This document shows, one piece after another, positions 16,629-25,661 of a stretch of DNA of 64,000 nt. Below the pieces are notes generated by a model. The model saw only the letters and a program-made list of their open reading frames with translations, was not told the DNA's origin and did no database searches. The DNA lies in assembly GCF_041435495.1 (NCBI RefSeq), contig NZ_CP108644.1, forward strand, positions 7,549,501 through 7,613,500, in the 5' to 3' direction. Made by a program: the position numbers and the translations under genes. The DNA is from Streptomyces sp. NBC_01116 (GTDB lineage: Bacteria > Actinomycetota > Actinomycetes > Streptomycetales > Streptomycetaceae). Numbering within the stretch: the first letter of the stretch is position 1; every line of letters begins with the position of its first letter.

Positions 16629-17843
16629 TCAGGGGGATGTGCCCGTGGCGCGGGAGCGCAGCCGCAGCGCGCGCAGCACCGCCTCGGTGGCGAAACGGCT
16701 CTCGGGGTCGACGAGTTGGTCACCGAAGATGGTCTCCAGGCTCCGCATGCGGTAGCGGACGGTCTGCGGGTGGACGTCCAGCAGTGCGCCCATCTGGGCC
16801 GCGGTGCCCCGGGTGTCGAGCCAGATCCGCAGCGTCTCGACCAGCCGGTCGCGTCGGGTGGCGCTGATGCCGGCGACGGCGGCCAGTTCCCGTTGGGCGA
16901 GCTGGTCCAGCAGGGCGGGGTCGGACAGCAGCCACAGGGTGGTGAGGTGGTCCTCGCAGCGGATCAACGGCGCGTCGTCGATCACGCCGGAGTCGACGAG
17001 CTCCAGGACCCGGCGGGCCCAGCGGATCGACTCGCAGGCCAGCGCCGCGGGAACGGTCAGCCCGATCGCCGCGCGGCCGGCCGGCAGTGCCTGTTCCAGC
17101 ATCGATCTTCGCGCGTCGTCCAGTGCTCCGGGGATCAGCAGGTGCGGCTGCGGGGCGCTGAGATCGACGAGGAGGTCGCGGTCCGCGCTGAGCCGGTCCA
17201 GCTCCGCCGGGGCGCGGACGGCGACGAGCGTGACCTCCTCCGGCAGCGCCCACCCGACCTGTTCGCACAGATCGGCGATGGCGCTGCCGGGCGCCGGGCG
17301 TCCGGCGAGGATGAGATGGAGCAGGCGGCGGCGCAGCGCCTCGCTGTGCTCACCCGACTGGGACTGCACCTCCTGGAACCCCTCGCGGGAAAGCGATTCC
17401 AGTTCGTCGACGTAGGCGAAGAGCGCGTCGGCGAAGCTCAGCATCAGGGTCGGGGACAGGTGGTAGCTCTGCCCGACCTTCTTCGCCCGCCGCAGGGCCA
17501 CCCGTGCGCCCAGCCGGTAGGCCCCCTGGAGGGTGTCCATGCTCCGGCCCTCGTACGCCTCGAACCGTCCGAAGCGCCGGCACATGTCGTCCCGGAGCGT
17601 GGTGGGGGAGGAGGGCTCGGCCACCAGGTCGACGAAGGAGGCGAGGCTCTGCTCCACGCCCACCCGGATGGCCTGCCCGTTCGGGCCGTCGAGGAGCCGG
17701 GCGTATTCCGGATACGCCCGGGTGACCTCGACGCCTATTTCCTTGATGAGGCTGGGAAGTTCGGGTCGCATGATCGCCGCGAATTCCTGCGGGAGCGGCC
17801 CCAGCGGGTCCTCGGTATCCAGCGGCTGTATGAGTTGTGACAT
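16629..17843 (-). CDS. PucR/CdaR-type transcriptional regulator
   Basis: A 404-residue regulator. The last ~65 residues form the PucR C-terminal helix-turn-helix (TLRIWLDTRGTAAQMGALLD, VHPQTVRYRMRSLETIFG). The middle is a GGDEF-like/CdaR region (ACESIRWARRVLELVDSGVI), and the N-terminal ~200 residues are helical and may sense a ligand. ATG 17843 is chosen because AAGGGGA lies just upstream; longer readings have none. It faces away from three secreted-protein genes and the mce operon. In other actinomycetes similar regulators sit near mce-type or secreted-lipid genes, so it is a candidate controller of this block. Confidence 0.85.
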   Translation of the reverse strand: MSQLIQPLDTEDPLGPLPQEFAAIMRPELPSLIKEIGVEVTRAYPEYARLLDGPNGQAIRVGVEQSLASFVDLVAEPSSPTTLRDDMCRRFGRFEAYEGRSMDTLQGAYRLGARVALRRAKKVGQSYHLSPTLMLSFADALFAYVDELESLSREGFQEVQSQSGEHSEALRRRLLHLILAGRPAPGSAIADLCEQVGWALPEEVTLVAVRAPAELDRLSADRDLLVDLSAPQPHLLIPGALDDARRSMLEQALPAGRAAIGLTVPAALACESIRWARRVLELVDSGVIDDAPLIRCEDHLTTLWLLSDPALLDQLAQRELAAVAGISATRRDRLVETLRIWLDTRGTAAQMGALLDVHPQTVRYRMRSLETIFGDQLVDPESRFATEAVLRALRLRSRATGTSP

Positions 17844-18653
17844 GACAAGTCCCCTTGCTCTCGGCGCCCGGTGGTGGGGTGAGGCGGTGGGGGAAAGCGC
17901 TCCCACGAACCGACAGGTGCGTACCAAGTTCGCGACGAAGATAGACCAACGAACTGGCACTGCACACCACTTGGACAAGATCGAAGTGCAGGGGGCACAC
18001 ATCGCGGCCGCACTGTGCGACTTCCGTGCAGGTCGGGCGGTACTGCGCGCTTTCGGACAATGAATTTCGGCCGCCTGCTCCGGCGGTGACAACAAAGCCG
18101 TTGTGCGGCCCCGAGGTGTTCCCGGAGAGGCGGGCGCGGCGTCGATCGAACCTCTCGGTGGTCGGGCTCGCAGGCGGTTCACCACGGCGAATGTGGGCGG
18201 GCGGTCTCTCTTCGGTGGCTACTTTCGGCCGCATGGCTGATTCGCGCGCCATTCGTGAGGGAGCGGAAGCGGAACCTCCGCGGCTCCTGCCCCCCGCGGC
18301 GCCGTGTGCGCACAGCGCGCGGGGTTCCGGTCGCCGGTGTGTAATTCCATGCCCCGGAGTGCGCATTCCTTGACAAGGAAGCGGTGCCCCGATGCTCATT
18401 TCCGGATCAAAAAGAGTGTGGTGCAAAGAATCTTAGACGGACGGATTGTGTCGCCCTGTTTCCCGCGAGTAACATCACGCCTCGATCAATTCGGTCACGA
18501 AATCTGCCCGAAATTTGATGCTCCGATCCTCCGCCCCCGGGCCCGCCCGAGGCTCCATCACCGCCGAGAAGTCGTCGCGGTGCGGGCTCGCATTGCAGAA
18601 CCGGTCAACTTCGTGCACGAGGCCGCGCCACGGCGGCCGACAGAGGGGACGAC
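17844..18653. other. Intergenic region, 810 bp, with candidate promoter and palindrome
   Basis: No gene is supportable here. The region is lower in GC than its neighbours, especially 18330-18530. It contains a perfect 15-bp palindrome, TTCCTTG-A-CAAGGAA (18366-18380). A possible promoter for the secreted-protein gene has TTGTGT at 18446-18451 and TAACAT at 18470-18475 (18-bp spacer). Expected divergent promoters for the PucR-type gene lie at the left end, but I see no clear boxes. Confidence 0.5.
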
Positions 18654-19589
18654 ATGAGATCCGTTTCCAATCGAACCCGCGTAGGTCTGCTCGCGGCGTT
18701 CACGGCATTCAGCGCTGTGCTCTCCAGCGGCTCGGCCACCGCCGCAACCCAGCTCAACGGCGACTGGGCGCCCTTCGACCGCTGCCCGGTCGACGCGCCC
18801 GCCATGCTGGCCGCTGACGGTGTCAACACCATCGCGACCTGCATAGCGTCGAGTTCGGCCACCGGAACCATCACGCTGGGCAAGACCAAGGTCTCCACCG
18901 GCAACACCGATCTGCAGCTCGGCGTCATCCAGCGCCCCGACGGCGCCGCCTCCCTGGTGGCCCCTCCCGAGGGGGCGCTGACCGCGGACCCGGCGGAGAT
19001 CCCCGGCGGGCTGATCGGGCTCATGTGCCCCAGCGGAATTCCGCTCGTATCGGGAATCTGCCGCCAGCTGACGGACAACAATCTCAACCGTGTGACGGCC
19101 ACCATCGAACCGGCCGGAGCGCCCCGCGACTTCAATATGAGCGCGGCATTCTCCACCGGTGAGCCCATTCTCACCATTCCGGTCCGCATCCACCTCAAGA
19201 ATCCGTTCCTCGGTGACAAGTGCTACATCGGAACCACGTCCAACCCGGTGCTGCTGAAGCCGCAGAACGTGACGGCGCCGAGTCTCTCGCTCCAGCGGTT
19301 CTCGGCCGACGGCACGCCGAACGACGACGAGGGCGAGATGGGGCGCTACACCTTCGACGGCGCCGACCAGGGTGACGCCACGTTCGCCGTTCCGGGGGCC
19401 GGCGGCTGCGGCGCCGGGCTCCTGGACTGGGCGGTGAACCTCAAGACCGGCCTCCCCTCCGCCGCCGGAAAGAACAGCGTGACGCTCGACGCCACCACCA
19501 CCTACTTCGGCAGCCCCTACGACCCCGCCGGCCTCGCGCCGAACGAGGGCAGGAAGCTGTCCGAATTCTGGCACTCCGCGAAGCGGTAG
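18654..19589 (+). CDS. Secreted protein of unknown function, 311 residues
   Basis: It starts with a Sec signal peptide (positively charged start, hydrophobic core ~10-30, cleavage after ATA or TAA near residue 31). The mature part is beta-rich with eight or more Ala/Gly/Thr-rich strands and several Cys residues (CPVD, TCIASS, MCPSG, GICRQ, KCYIG, GCGAG) that could form disulfides. It is followed by two more secreted proteins and, further on, the mce operon. No catalytic motif is visible. It could be a surface or spore-coat component, or an accessory binding protein; this is inference from context only. Confidence 0.8.
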   Translation: MRSVSNRTRVGLLAAFTAFSAVLSSGSATAATQLNGDWAPFDRCPVDAPAMLAADGVNTIATCIASSSATGTITLGKTKVSTGNTDLQLGVIQRPDGAASLVAPPEGALTADPAEIPGGLIGLMCPSGIPLVSGICRQLTDNNLNRVTATIEPAGAPRDFNMSAAFSTGEPILTIPVRIHLKNPFLGDKCYIGTTSNPVLLKPQNVTAPSLSLQRFSADGTPNDDEGEMGRYTFDGADQGDATFAVPGAGGCGAGLLDWAVNLKTGLPSAAGKNSVTLDATTTYFGSPYDPAGLAPNEGRKLSEFWHSAKR

Positions 19590-19799
19590 GCCCCGGTCCC
19601 GACCCGCCGGACCCGCCCCGAACCGCATACGAGGAGGTGATGCGCGACCCGCCCCCGTCCTTGTCCGCACACCCGGCACGAACCGGTGTCGTGGACCCGC
19701 CGAGTGCCGCACCGTCCGGCACGGCGGGCAACCGAGCACAGCGCCTCTCCAGTCACGTTCAGTCGCATCCCCAACGGGACGAGAAAAGGGAGTACCCCC

Positions 19800-20456
19800 A
19801 TGTTCAAGCGAACCGGTTTCCTGACCGCGATCGGTGCCGCCGCGGCATCCGTCGTCCTGGCGGCCCCGTCGGCCGTCGCCGCCCCGACCAGCTGGACGAT
19901 CAGCCCGACCGGCGCCTTCACCGGCAGCGCCGGAGTGACCGTCCTGACCGACAACAACGGCAACAAGATCCAGTGTGCGACCTCCGCCGCCTCGGGCTCG
20001 GCGCCGACCTCCCCGGTCGCCGGGAGTCCGGCCAAGCTCGCGTCCATCTCGGGGATCTCGTTCAACTCGCCGTGCACCGGGCCGTTCAGCTCGACGTGGA
20101 CGGTCACCACCACGCCGCCGTGGGAGATCTGGGGCCTGAACTACGCGGCGGGCGCCGGCACCAACTCCACGGGCCAGGTGACCGGTGAGATCAGAGCGAT
20201 CAAGGCGAAGGTGTCCGGGAACAGCGTCCTCGGTCCCTGCACCTTCGACGTGACCGGCAAGGTCGCGGCCAAGTACAACAATCCGACCCTGAACGGGAGC
20301 AACGGCACCCTCAACACCGCGGGCGGCGGGCTCACCCTGACCATCGCCAACAAGGTCGGCGGCGGCTGCGGCATCGTCGGCACCACCGCCAGCTTCCAGG
20401 GGCTGTACACCATCGTGAACACGGCCTCGGGCAAGTCCCCGGTCATCAGCGGGTGA
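19800..20456 (+). CDS. Secreted protein of unknown function, 218 residues
   Basis: A GGGAG ribosome site lies 8 bp before the ATG. A signal peptide (residues 1-~28, ending AVAAP) precedes a beta-rich, Thr/Ser/Gly/Asn-rich domain with four Cys (IQCATS, SPCTGP, GPCTFD, GGCGIV). The sequence around TWTISPTGAFTGSAG resembles small secreted actinobacterial proteins of no known role. A strong hairpin follows, so this gene ends a transcription unit. Confidence 0.8.
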   Translation: MFKRTGFLTAIGAAAASVVLAAPSAVAAPTSWTISPTGAFTGSAGVTVLTDNNGNKIQCATSAASGSAPTSPVAGSPAKLASISGISFNSPCTGPFSSTWTVTTTPPWEIWGLNYAAGAGTNSTGQVTGEIRAIKAKVSGNSVLGPCTFDVTGKVAAKYNNPTLNGSNGTLNTAGGGLTLTIANKVGGGCGIVGTTASFQGLYTIVNTASGKSPVISG

Positions 20457-20485
20457 CCCACCGCCGATGACGTCCCGTACGTGAG

Positions 20486-20526
20486 CGTCGTGCCCGGCCG
20501 TGCGCACCCGACGGCCGGGCACGACG
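20486..20526 (+). terminator. Strong hairpin terminator after the 19800-20456 gene
   Basis: A perfect 16-bp stem, CGTCGTGCCCGGCCGT (20486-20501) against ACGGCCGGGCACGACG (20511-20526), has a 9-nt loop and lies 30 bp after the stop codon. Confidence 0.78.
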
Positions 20527-20702
20527 GCGAGCGGGGTGTGCTCCGGGGTGTCGGCCGGAGCCGCACGATCCGCTCCGACGCCGACGGCTGGAGGGCCCGC
20601 GCCGCTCCGACGGCGTCGGCCGGAGGGGCCCGCGCCGCTCCCTCCGCACCGGCCCGGCACACCCCGTTTTGGCGCACCCGCCGACAAGGGTGCGGCACGG
20701 GA

Positions 20703-20719
20703 TTGTCACCGACTGCCAA
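20703..20719 (+). promoter_or_regulatory. TTGTCACCGA-type motif, copy 1
   Basis: TTGTCACCGACTGCCAA differs from the copy at 22807-22823 at two positions. It lies 241 bp upstream of the 20961 gene. TTGTCA could double as a -35 element, though no good -10 follows at the standard distance. Confidence 0.4.
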
Positions 20720-20960
20720 AGTCCGGACAGCCCCGATCCGATCGGAAACCCGGCCCTTCCCAGGCGTCGTCGGCGTGCGTACCGTACCCGTCGGTAGGGG
20801 CTGTACCCGGTCCGGCCGGCGTACGGCCGAGCCCGGCCGACGTACCACCGAAGCCCGCCCGACGTCCGCTCGACGACCGCCCGCAGAGGCCGCAGCCGGG
20901 AAGCGGACCCGCTTTCCGCAGCCATCCCTGGGCCCACGCGCGCCGGAAGGACCCATCCGT

Positions 20961-22457
20961 ATGACCGTCGATGCACGCGCCGCAGCGAGACGACCGATCC
21001 ACTGGGCCGTGGGCGGGGCGCTCGTCGTCGCCACCGCACTCGTCCCCAGCGCCGAGTCGGCCGCCGCGGAACAGACCTCGGAGGTCACCCTCCGCTACGA
21101 CTGCCCGTTCCCCTCCGGGCCCGAGGAAGTGGACGTCGTCGTCTCGGCGGTGCTCCCCACCTCGGTCCGCACGGGCGAGGAGATCCGCCCGTCCCAGGTC
21201 TCCGTCGAGGTGAACCTGGAGCCCACGGCGCTCGCCCGGTTCGGGGAGCTGGACGCCGCCACCCTGTCGGCCGTCGCGCGGCTCACCGTCCGCAACACGG
21301 TCGGCGACCGGTCCGCCGACGCCTCCTGGCAGGACCTGACCGCTCCGCCCGTCGCCCTGCCCGGACCGGACGGGGGCGGCCTGGCCCTGACCGCGACCGG
21401 TGACGTGCCCACGGTCTCCTTCGGCAGCCCCGGGCGCGCGACGCTCGCCCCCGCCGAGCTGGCCCTCTCGCTGTCCTCGCTCACCGGGGCGGGCGAGCCG
21501 ACCACGCCTCCGGGACTCGACGTCGTCTGCGAACCGGCCCCGGGCCAGGAACCCGAACTCGCCGCGATCACCGTCCGCGGCGACAGCACCCCCACGGCCC
21601 CCGCTCCGCGGCCGGGGAAGAGCGACCCCGCACCGGATCCGACCCCCAGCCGCCCGGCCGAGGGCCTGTCGCCCGGCGCCCGGGAGAAGATCGACGCCCT
21701 CGCCGACGAACGGCTCGCGGCCCTGGACGGCGAGGACCCGGGCAGCTGCCCGATCGAGATCCCGCCCGAGTGGGTGATGACCACCGCCGAGACGTACGCC
21801 GCCGGCTACGCCAACGCCGCCAAGCTGGACGGCGCGGCGGCGCTGGGGCCCGCGTTCATGAAGGTGGTGCTCAACAAGCGCTACATCAACGACTCCTGCG
21901 CCTCGACCGTCGACGTCAGCTCGGAGGTGGACTTCGACTACCAGGGACGCCGGCAACTCCCCCCGACGAAGGCCACGTTCCTCAGCTACGGGTTCATGCC
22001 GACGACCGCGACCATGACGCTGGAGCAGGTGGGCCCCCCGGCCGCGATCCACACCCACACGGTCACCAACACGCCGACCTACCCGGAGGAGACGACCGTC
22101 ACGGCCCAGCTCGTGATGCGGCTCTCCGACGTCGAGGTGAACGGCGTGCCGCTGGACGTGGGCCCCGACTGCCGCACGGAACGGCCCTTCGAGCAGGTGC
22201 TGAGAGGGTACGGGCAGAGCTATCCGCCGGCCGGCTACCTCGTGGCGTACGGCGGCACCCTGACCGGCTACGCCCACATCCCGCCGTTCGAGGGCTGCGG
22301 TGTGGGGGAGGACCTCGACCCGATCTTCACCTCGGCCATCTCCAGCCGGGGCAAGAAGGCCGACAACTACACCAAGATGACGCAGGCGCCCCTGTGCGTG
22401 GCCACCAACCCGGAAGGGCCGGACTGCCCGCCGAGGGTGCCCGACCCCGAGCGCTGA
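20961..22457 (+). CDS. Secreted protein resembling DUF6801 proteins
   Basis: A 498-residue secreted protein. A signal peptide spans residues ~1-36 (AVGGALVVATALVPSAESAAA). The N-terminal domain (residues ~37-190: VTLRYDCPFPSG, IRPSQVSVEVNLEP) resembles the DUF6801 domain of secreted actinobacterial proteins. A Pro-rich linker (~200-230) then leads to a second domain with paired Cys (DPGSCPIEIPPEW, NDSCASTVDV, GPDCRTERP, EGCGVGEDL). GGAAGGA lies ~10 bp before the ATG. No enzymatic signature is seen. It is the last gene before the mce operon and ends at a good terminator. Confidence 0.8.
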   Translation: MTVDARAAARRPIHWAVGGALVVATALVPSAESAAAEQTSEVTLRYDCPFPSGPEEVDVVVSAVLPTSVRTGEEIRPSQVSVEVNLEPTALARFGELDAATLSAVARLTVRNTVGDRSADASWQDLTAPPVALPGPDGGGLALTATGDVPTVSFGSPGRATLAPAELALSLSSLTGAGEPTTPPGLDVVCEPAPGQEPELAAITVRGDSTPTAPAPRPGKSDPAPDPTPSRPAEGLSPGAREKIDALADERLAALDGEDPGSCPIEIPPEWVMTTAETYAAGYANAAKLDGAAALGPAFMKVVLNKRYINDSCASTVDVSSEVDFDYQGRRQLPPTKATFLSYGFMPTTATMTLEQVGPPAAIHTHTVTNTPTYPEETTVTAQLVMRLSDVEVNGVPLDVGPDCRTERPFEQVLRGYGQSYPPAGYLVAYGGTLTGYAHIPPFEGCGVGEDLDPIFTSAISSRGKKADNYTKMTQAPLCVATNPEGPDCPPRVPDPER

Positions 22458-22484
22458 CCCGAACACCCCCGAAGTCCTGCCCCC

Positions 22485-22519
22485 GAGCCCTTCCGGTTTC
22501 CCGACCGGAAGGGCTCTTT
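22485..22519 (+). terminator. Rho-independent-type terminator after the DUF6801-like gene
   Basis: GAGCCCTTCCGGT (22485-22497) pairs perfectly with ACCGGAAGGGCTC (22504-22516) across a 6-nt loop and is followed by TTT. Confidence 0.8.
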
Positions 22520-22805
22520 CCTGCCCGCCGGCCGTCCTGCGACTCCTCACCATCCGACAGGTTTGGTTCGCCGATTACTCACCCGTGAACAATCCTCCGC
22601 CCCGGGTGAATTCTCGCCGAGGAAAGTCTGTACCCAGTATTGCGAAGTCAGGTTACCGGCCCGTAGCGTCCCAGACGTGCCGAGGAAATCGCCTGCGTAC
22701 CTGCTCGGCGGGCACACCCGGGTCCGGTTCGCTCCGCTCCGGTCCAGGGGCGCCCGGAGGGAACGCTCACCGCTTGCGCAGATTTCGACAAGGACCGGAA
22801 CCGGC

Positions 22806-22835
22806 CTTGTCACCGAATGACAAGTGATCCATTCT
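22806..22835 (+). promoter_or_regulatory. Candidate mce promoter overlapped by a palindrome
   Basis: CTTGTCA-CCGAA-TGACAAG (22806-22824) is a perfect 7-bp inverted repeat. Its TTGTCA (22807-22812) and CATTCT (22830-22835) are spaced 17 bp apart like -35 and -10 boxes. A regulator bound here would cover the -35 region. The motif recurs at 20703-20719. Confidence 0.45.
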
Positions 22836-22998
22836 CCGCCCCGTGTTCGTCGATCTCCGCTGTTCAACGGCTTGCCCTGGCGGTTTCGGCGGACATAACG
22901 TGCGCCCCCTGGTGCATGTGTGACGAGTCGCCATCGCCTTTCTCAGAGCCGGAGCGCCAATCGATGAACACGTTCACCGCCACTTCGAGGGAGGGTCG

Positions 22999-23982
22999 AT
23001 GGGAATCGAAGTAGTCGTCGAGGGCCTGACGAAGTCCTTCGGCAAGCAGAACATCTGGCAGGACGTCAGCCTCACCCTGCCCGCCGGTGAAGTGAGCGTC
23101 ATGCTCGGTCCTTCCGGAACGGGAAAGACCGTCTTCCTGAAATCCATCATCGGGCTGCTCAAGCCCGAACAGGGACGCGTCCTCATCAACGGCGTCGACA
23201 TGGTGAACAGCTCCGAACGCGACATCATGGAGACCCGGAAGCTCTTCGGCCTCATGTTCCAGGACGGGGCCCTTTTCGGCTCGATGTCGCTCTTCGACAA
23301 CATCGCCTTCCCGTTGCGCGAGCACACCCGCAAGAAGGAATCCGAGATCCGTCGCATCGTCATGGAGCGCATCGACATCGTCGGACTCCTCGGCGCCGAG
23401 GGAAAGCTGCCGGGCGAGATATCCGGTGGCATGCGCAAGCGCGCCGGCCTCGCCCGCGCCCTGGTCCTGGACCCGCAGATCATCCTCTGCGACGAGCCGG
23501 ACTCCGGACTCGACCCGGTCCGCACCGCCTACCTCTCGCAGCTCCTGATCGACCTCAACGCGCAGATCGACGCGACGATGCTCATCGTCACCCACAACCT
23601 CGACATCGCGGCGACCGTCCCCGACAACATGGGGATGCTGTTCTGCCGCAACCTCGTCACCTTCGGCCCGCGCGAGGTGCTCCTCACCAGCGACACCCCG
23701 GTCGTCTCCCAGTTCCTCGCCGGACGCCGCGAAGGCCCCATCGGCATGTCCGAGGAGAAGGACGCCGCCACCCTCGCCGCCGAGCAGCGGGACGACACCG
23801 CCGCGCGCACCGGGCCCCGCACCGTCGTCCCCCAGCTGGAGCCCTCACCCGGGATGCCCGTACGCCAGGGCGCGCTGCGCCGCCGCGAGCGGGTCATGTC
23901 GATGATGGGCCAGCTGCCGGAGGCCGCCCGCACGGCGATCGTCAACAGCTACGCCCCGGCCGCGGGAGGTGCGCGCGCGTGA
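22999..23982 (+). CDS. mkl: Mce-system ABC transporter ATPase (MceG/Mkl-like)
   Basis: A 327-residue ATPase that powers the Mce lipid importer. Walker A is GPSGTGKTVFLK, the signature is ISGGMRKRAGLARAL, and Walker B is IILCDEPDSGLDPV, the MlaF-like form. The last ~80 residues are a C-terminal extension characteristic of Mce ATPases, ending in a helix (ERVMSMMGQLPEAARTAIVN). The ATG follows GAGGGAGGG. In mycobacteria this gene is usually unlinked; here it leads the operon. Its stop overlaps the GTG of the first permease gene. Confidence 0.93.
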   Translation: MGIEVVVEGLTKSFGKQNIWQDVSLTLPAGEVSVMLGPSGTGKTVFLKSIIGLLKPEQGRVLINGVDMVNSSERDIMETRKLFGLMFQDGALFGSMSLFDNIAFPLREHTRKKESEIRRIVMERIDIVGLLGAEGKLPGEISGGMRKRAGLARALVLDPQIILCDEPDSGLDPVRTAYLSQLLIDLNAQIDATMLIVTHNLDIAATVPDNMGMLFCRNLVTFGPREVLLTSDTPVVSQFLAGRREGPIGMSEEKDAATLAAEQRDDTAARTGPRTVVPQLEPSPGMPVRQGALRRRERVMSMMGQLPEAARTAIVNSYAPAAGGARA

Positions 23983-24854
23983 CCGCCCCGATGCCGGTGC
24001 GGCCGCCCGAGCCGCCCGAGAACCCCCCGCCGGCCACCGGCCCCGCCGGGGCGACCGCCCCGTCCACGCCCGAGCAGCGGCGGCCCTCCCGGCTGCTCGC
24101 CCCGCTCCGCGAGACCGGCAAGCTGTTCGCGCTCGCCGTCGCGGTGGCCCGGGCGATCTTCCGCAGACCGTTCCAGGTGCGGGAGTTCATCGAGCAGTTC
24201 TGGTTCGTCGCGAGCGTCACGATCCTGCCCGCCGCCCTCGTCTCCATCCCGTTCGGCGCGGTCATCGCCCTCCAGGTCGGCTCCCTCACCCAGCAGCTCG
24301 GCGCCCAGTCCTTCACCGGCGGCGCCAGCGTGCTGGCGGTGATCCAGCAGGCGAGCCCGATCATCGTGGCCCTGCTGATCTCCGGGGCCGCCGGATCCGC
24401 CATCTGCGCCGACCTCGGCTCCCGCAAGATCCGCGAGGAGCTGGACGCGATGGAGGTCATGGGCGTCTCGCCCGTCCAGCGCCTCGTCGTGCCCCGGGTG
24501 CTCGCCACCATGCTCGTCGCCGTCCTGCTCAACGGCCTGATCTCGGTGGTCGGCACGCTCGGCGGCTACTTCTTCAACGTGATCATGCAGGACGGCACCC
24601 CGGGCGCGTACCTCGCGAGCTTCTCCGCCCTCGCCCAGCTGCCCGACCTCTACATCAGCGAGTTCAAGGCCCTGGTCTTCGGCTTCATCGCGGGCATCGT
24701 CGCCGCCTACCGGGGCCTCAACCCGCGCGGCGGCCCCAAGGGCGTCGGCGACGCGGTCAACCAGTCCGTCGTCATCACCTTCATGCTGCTGTTCTTCGTG
24801 AACATGGTCCTCACGGCGATCTACCTCCAGATCGTCCCCGCGAAGGGGAGCTGA
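23979..24854 (+). CDS. yrbEA: YrbE-type permease A of the Mce transporter (MlaE family)
   Basis: A 291-residue integral membrane permease. A Pro-rich cytoplasmic N-terminus (~45 residues) is followed by the MlaE domain with five to six hydrophobic helices. It includes the coupling segment DLGSRKIREELDAMEVMGVSPVQ, which would contact the ATPase. The GTG start at 23979 (GTGA overlap, GGGAGGT upstream) fixes the start. Together with the next gene it forms the heterodimeric membrane channel through which lipid delivered by the Mce proteins passes. Confidence 0.93.
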   Translation: MTAPMPVRPPEPPENPPPATGPAGATAPSTPEQRRPSRLLAPLRETGKLFALAVAVARAIFRRPFQVREFIEQFWFVASVTILPAALVSIPFGAVIALQVGSLTQQLGAQSFTGGASVLAVIQQASPIIVALLISGAAGSAICADLGSRKIREELDAMEVMGVSPVQRLVVPRVLATMLVAVLLNGLISVVGTLGGYFFNVIMQDGTPGAYLASFSALAQLPDLYISEFKALVFGFIAGIVAAYRGLNPRGGPKGVGDAVNQSVVITFMLLFFVNMVLTAIYLQIVPAKGS

Positions 24855-24857
24855 CCC

Positions 24858-25661
24858 ATGGCGATGCTCAGCTGGCTCGACCGATCGGGCGACCAACTCA
24901 CCTTCTACGTCAAGGCACTCGTCTGGATCCCGCGCACCCTGCGCCGCTATCTGCGCGAGGTGCAGCGGCTGCTCGCCGAGGTCGCCTTCGGCAGCGGCGG
25001 ACTCGGCGTCATCGGCGGCACCATCGGCGTGATGATCGCCATGACCCTGTTCACCGGCACCGTCGTCGGACTCCAGGGCTACGCGGCCCTCAACCAGATC
25101 GGCACCTCGGCGTTCACCGGGTTCATCTCCGCCTACTTCAACACCCGGGAGATCGCCCCCCTGGTCGCCGGTCTCGCCCTCTCCGCCACCGTCGGCGCGG
25201 GCTTCACCGCCCAGCTCGGCGCTATGCGGATCAACGAGGAGGTCGACGCCCTGGAGGCGATGGGCGTCCGCTCCATGCCCTACCTCGTCACCACCCGGAT
25301 CATCGCCGGGGTCGTCGCGATCATCCCGCTGTACGCGATCGGGCTCCTCTCCTCGTACGTCGCCTCCCGCTACATCACCATCTACTTCAACGGGCAGTCG
25401 GCGGGCACCTACGACCACTACTTCGATCTCTTCCTCTCCCCGCAGGACGTGCTGCTGTCGGTGCTCAAGGTGCTGATCTTCAGCGTGCTGGTGATCCTCG
25501 CCCACTGCTACTACGGCTTCCACGCCACCGGCGGGCCGGCCGGCGTGGGCGTGGCGGTCGGCCGCTCGGTGCGCAACGCCATCGTCCTCATCAGCGTCAC
25601 CGACTTCTTCCTCTCGCTCGCCATCTGGGGCGCCACGACGACGGTGAAGGTGGCCGGCTGA
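24858..25661 (+). CDS. yrbEB: YrbE-type permease B of the Mce transporter (MlaE family)
   Basis: A 267-residue MlaE-family permease, the partner of the preceding protein. It shares the coupling-helix motif (QLGAMRINEEVDALEAMGVRS) and ends in two hydrophobic helices. It begins 3 bp after the previous stop and its TGA overlaps the mceA ATG by one base, so the whole block is translationally linked. Confidence 0.93.
   Translation: MAMLSWLDRSGDQLTFYVKALVWIPRTLRRYLREVQRLLAEVAFGSGGLGVIGGTIGVMIAMTLFTGTVVGLQGYAALNQIGTSAFTGFISAYFNTREIAPLVAGLALSATVGAGFTAQLGAMRINEEVDALEAMGVRSMPYLVTTRIIAGVVAIIPLYAIGLLSSYVASRYITIYFNGQSAGTYDHYFDLFLSPQDVLLSVLKVLIFSVLVILAHCYYGFHATGGPAGVGVAVGRSVRNAIVLISVTDFFLSLAIWGATTTVKVAG

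Larger units (their letters stand above)
20457..20960. other. Intergenic region, 504 bp, with repeats and a shared motif
   Basis: No gene is supported. After the terminator hairpin come two imperfect ~32-bp direct repeats (from about 20570 and 20601, core GCTCCGACG then GGAGGG and CCCGCGCC). At 20703-20719 lies TTGTCACCGACTGCCAA, a 15-of-17 match to a motif upstream of the mce operon (22807-22823). The rest is GC-rich spacer leading to the 20961 gene. Confidence 0.55.
22458..22998. other. Intergenic region, 541 bp, upstream of the mce operon
   Basis: No gene is supported. It holds the terminator of the preceding gene (22485-22519), then a relatively AT-richer stretch. A palindrome and possible promoter lie at 22806-22835, and a long ~160-bp leader precedes the mce operon start. 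Confidence 0.55.

Noticed and set aside
18558..20687. A 709-codon minus-strand frame over the secreted-protein genes
   Set aside because: The plus-strand genes have signal peptides and ribosome sites. The antisense frame has neither.
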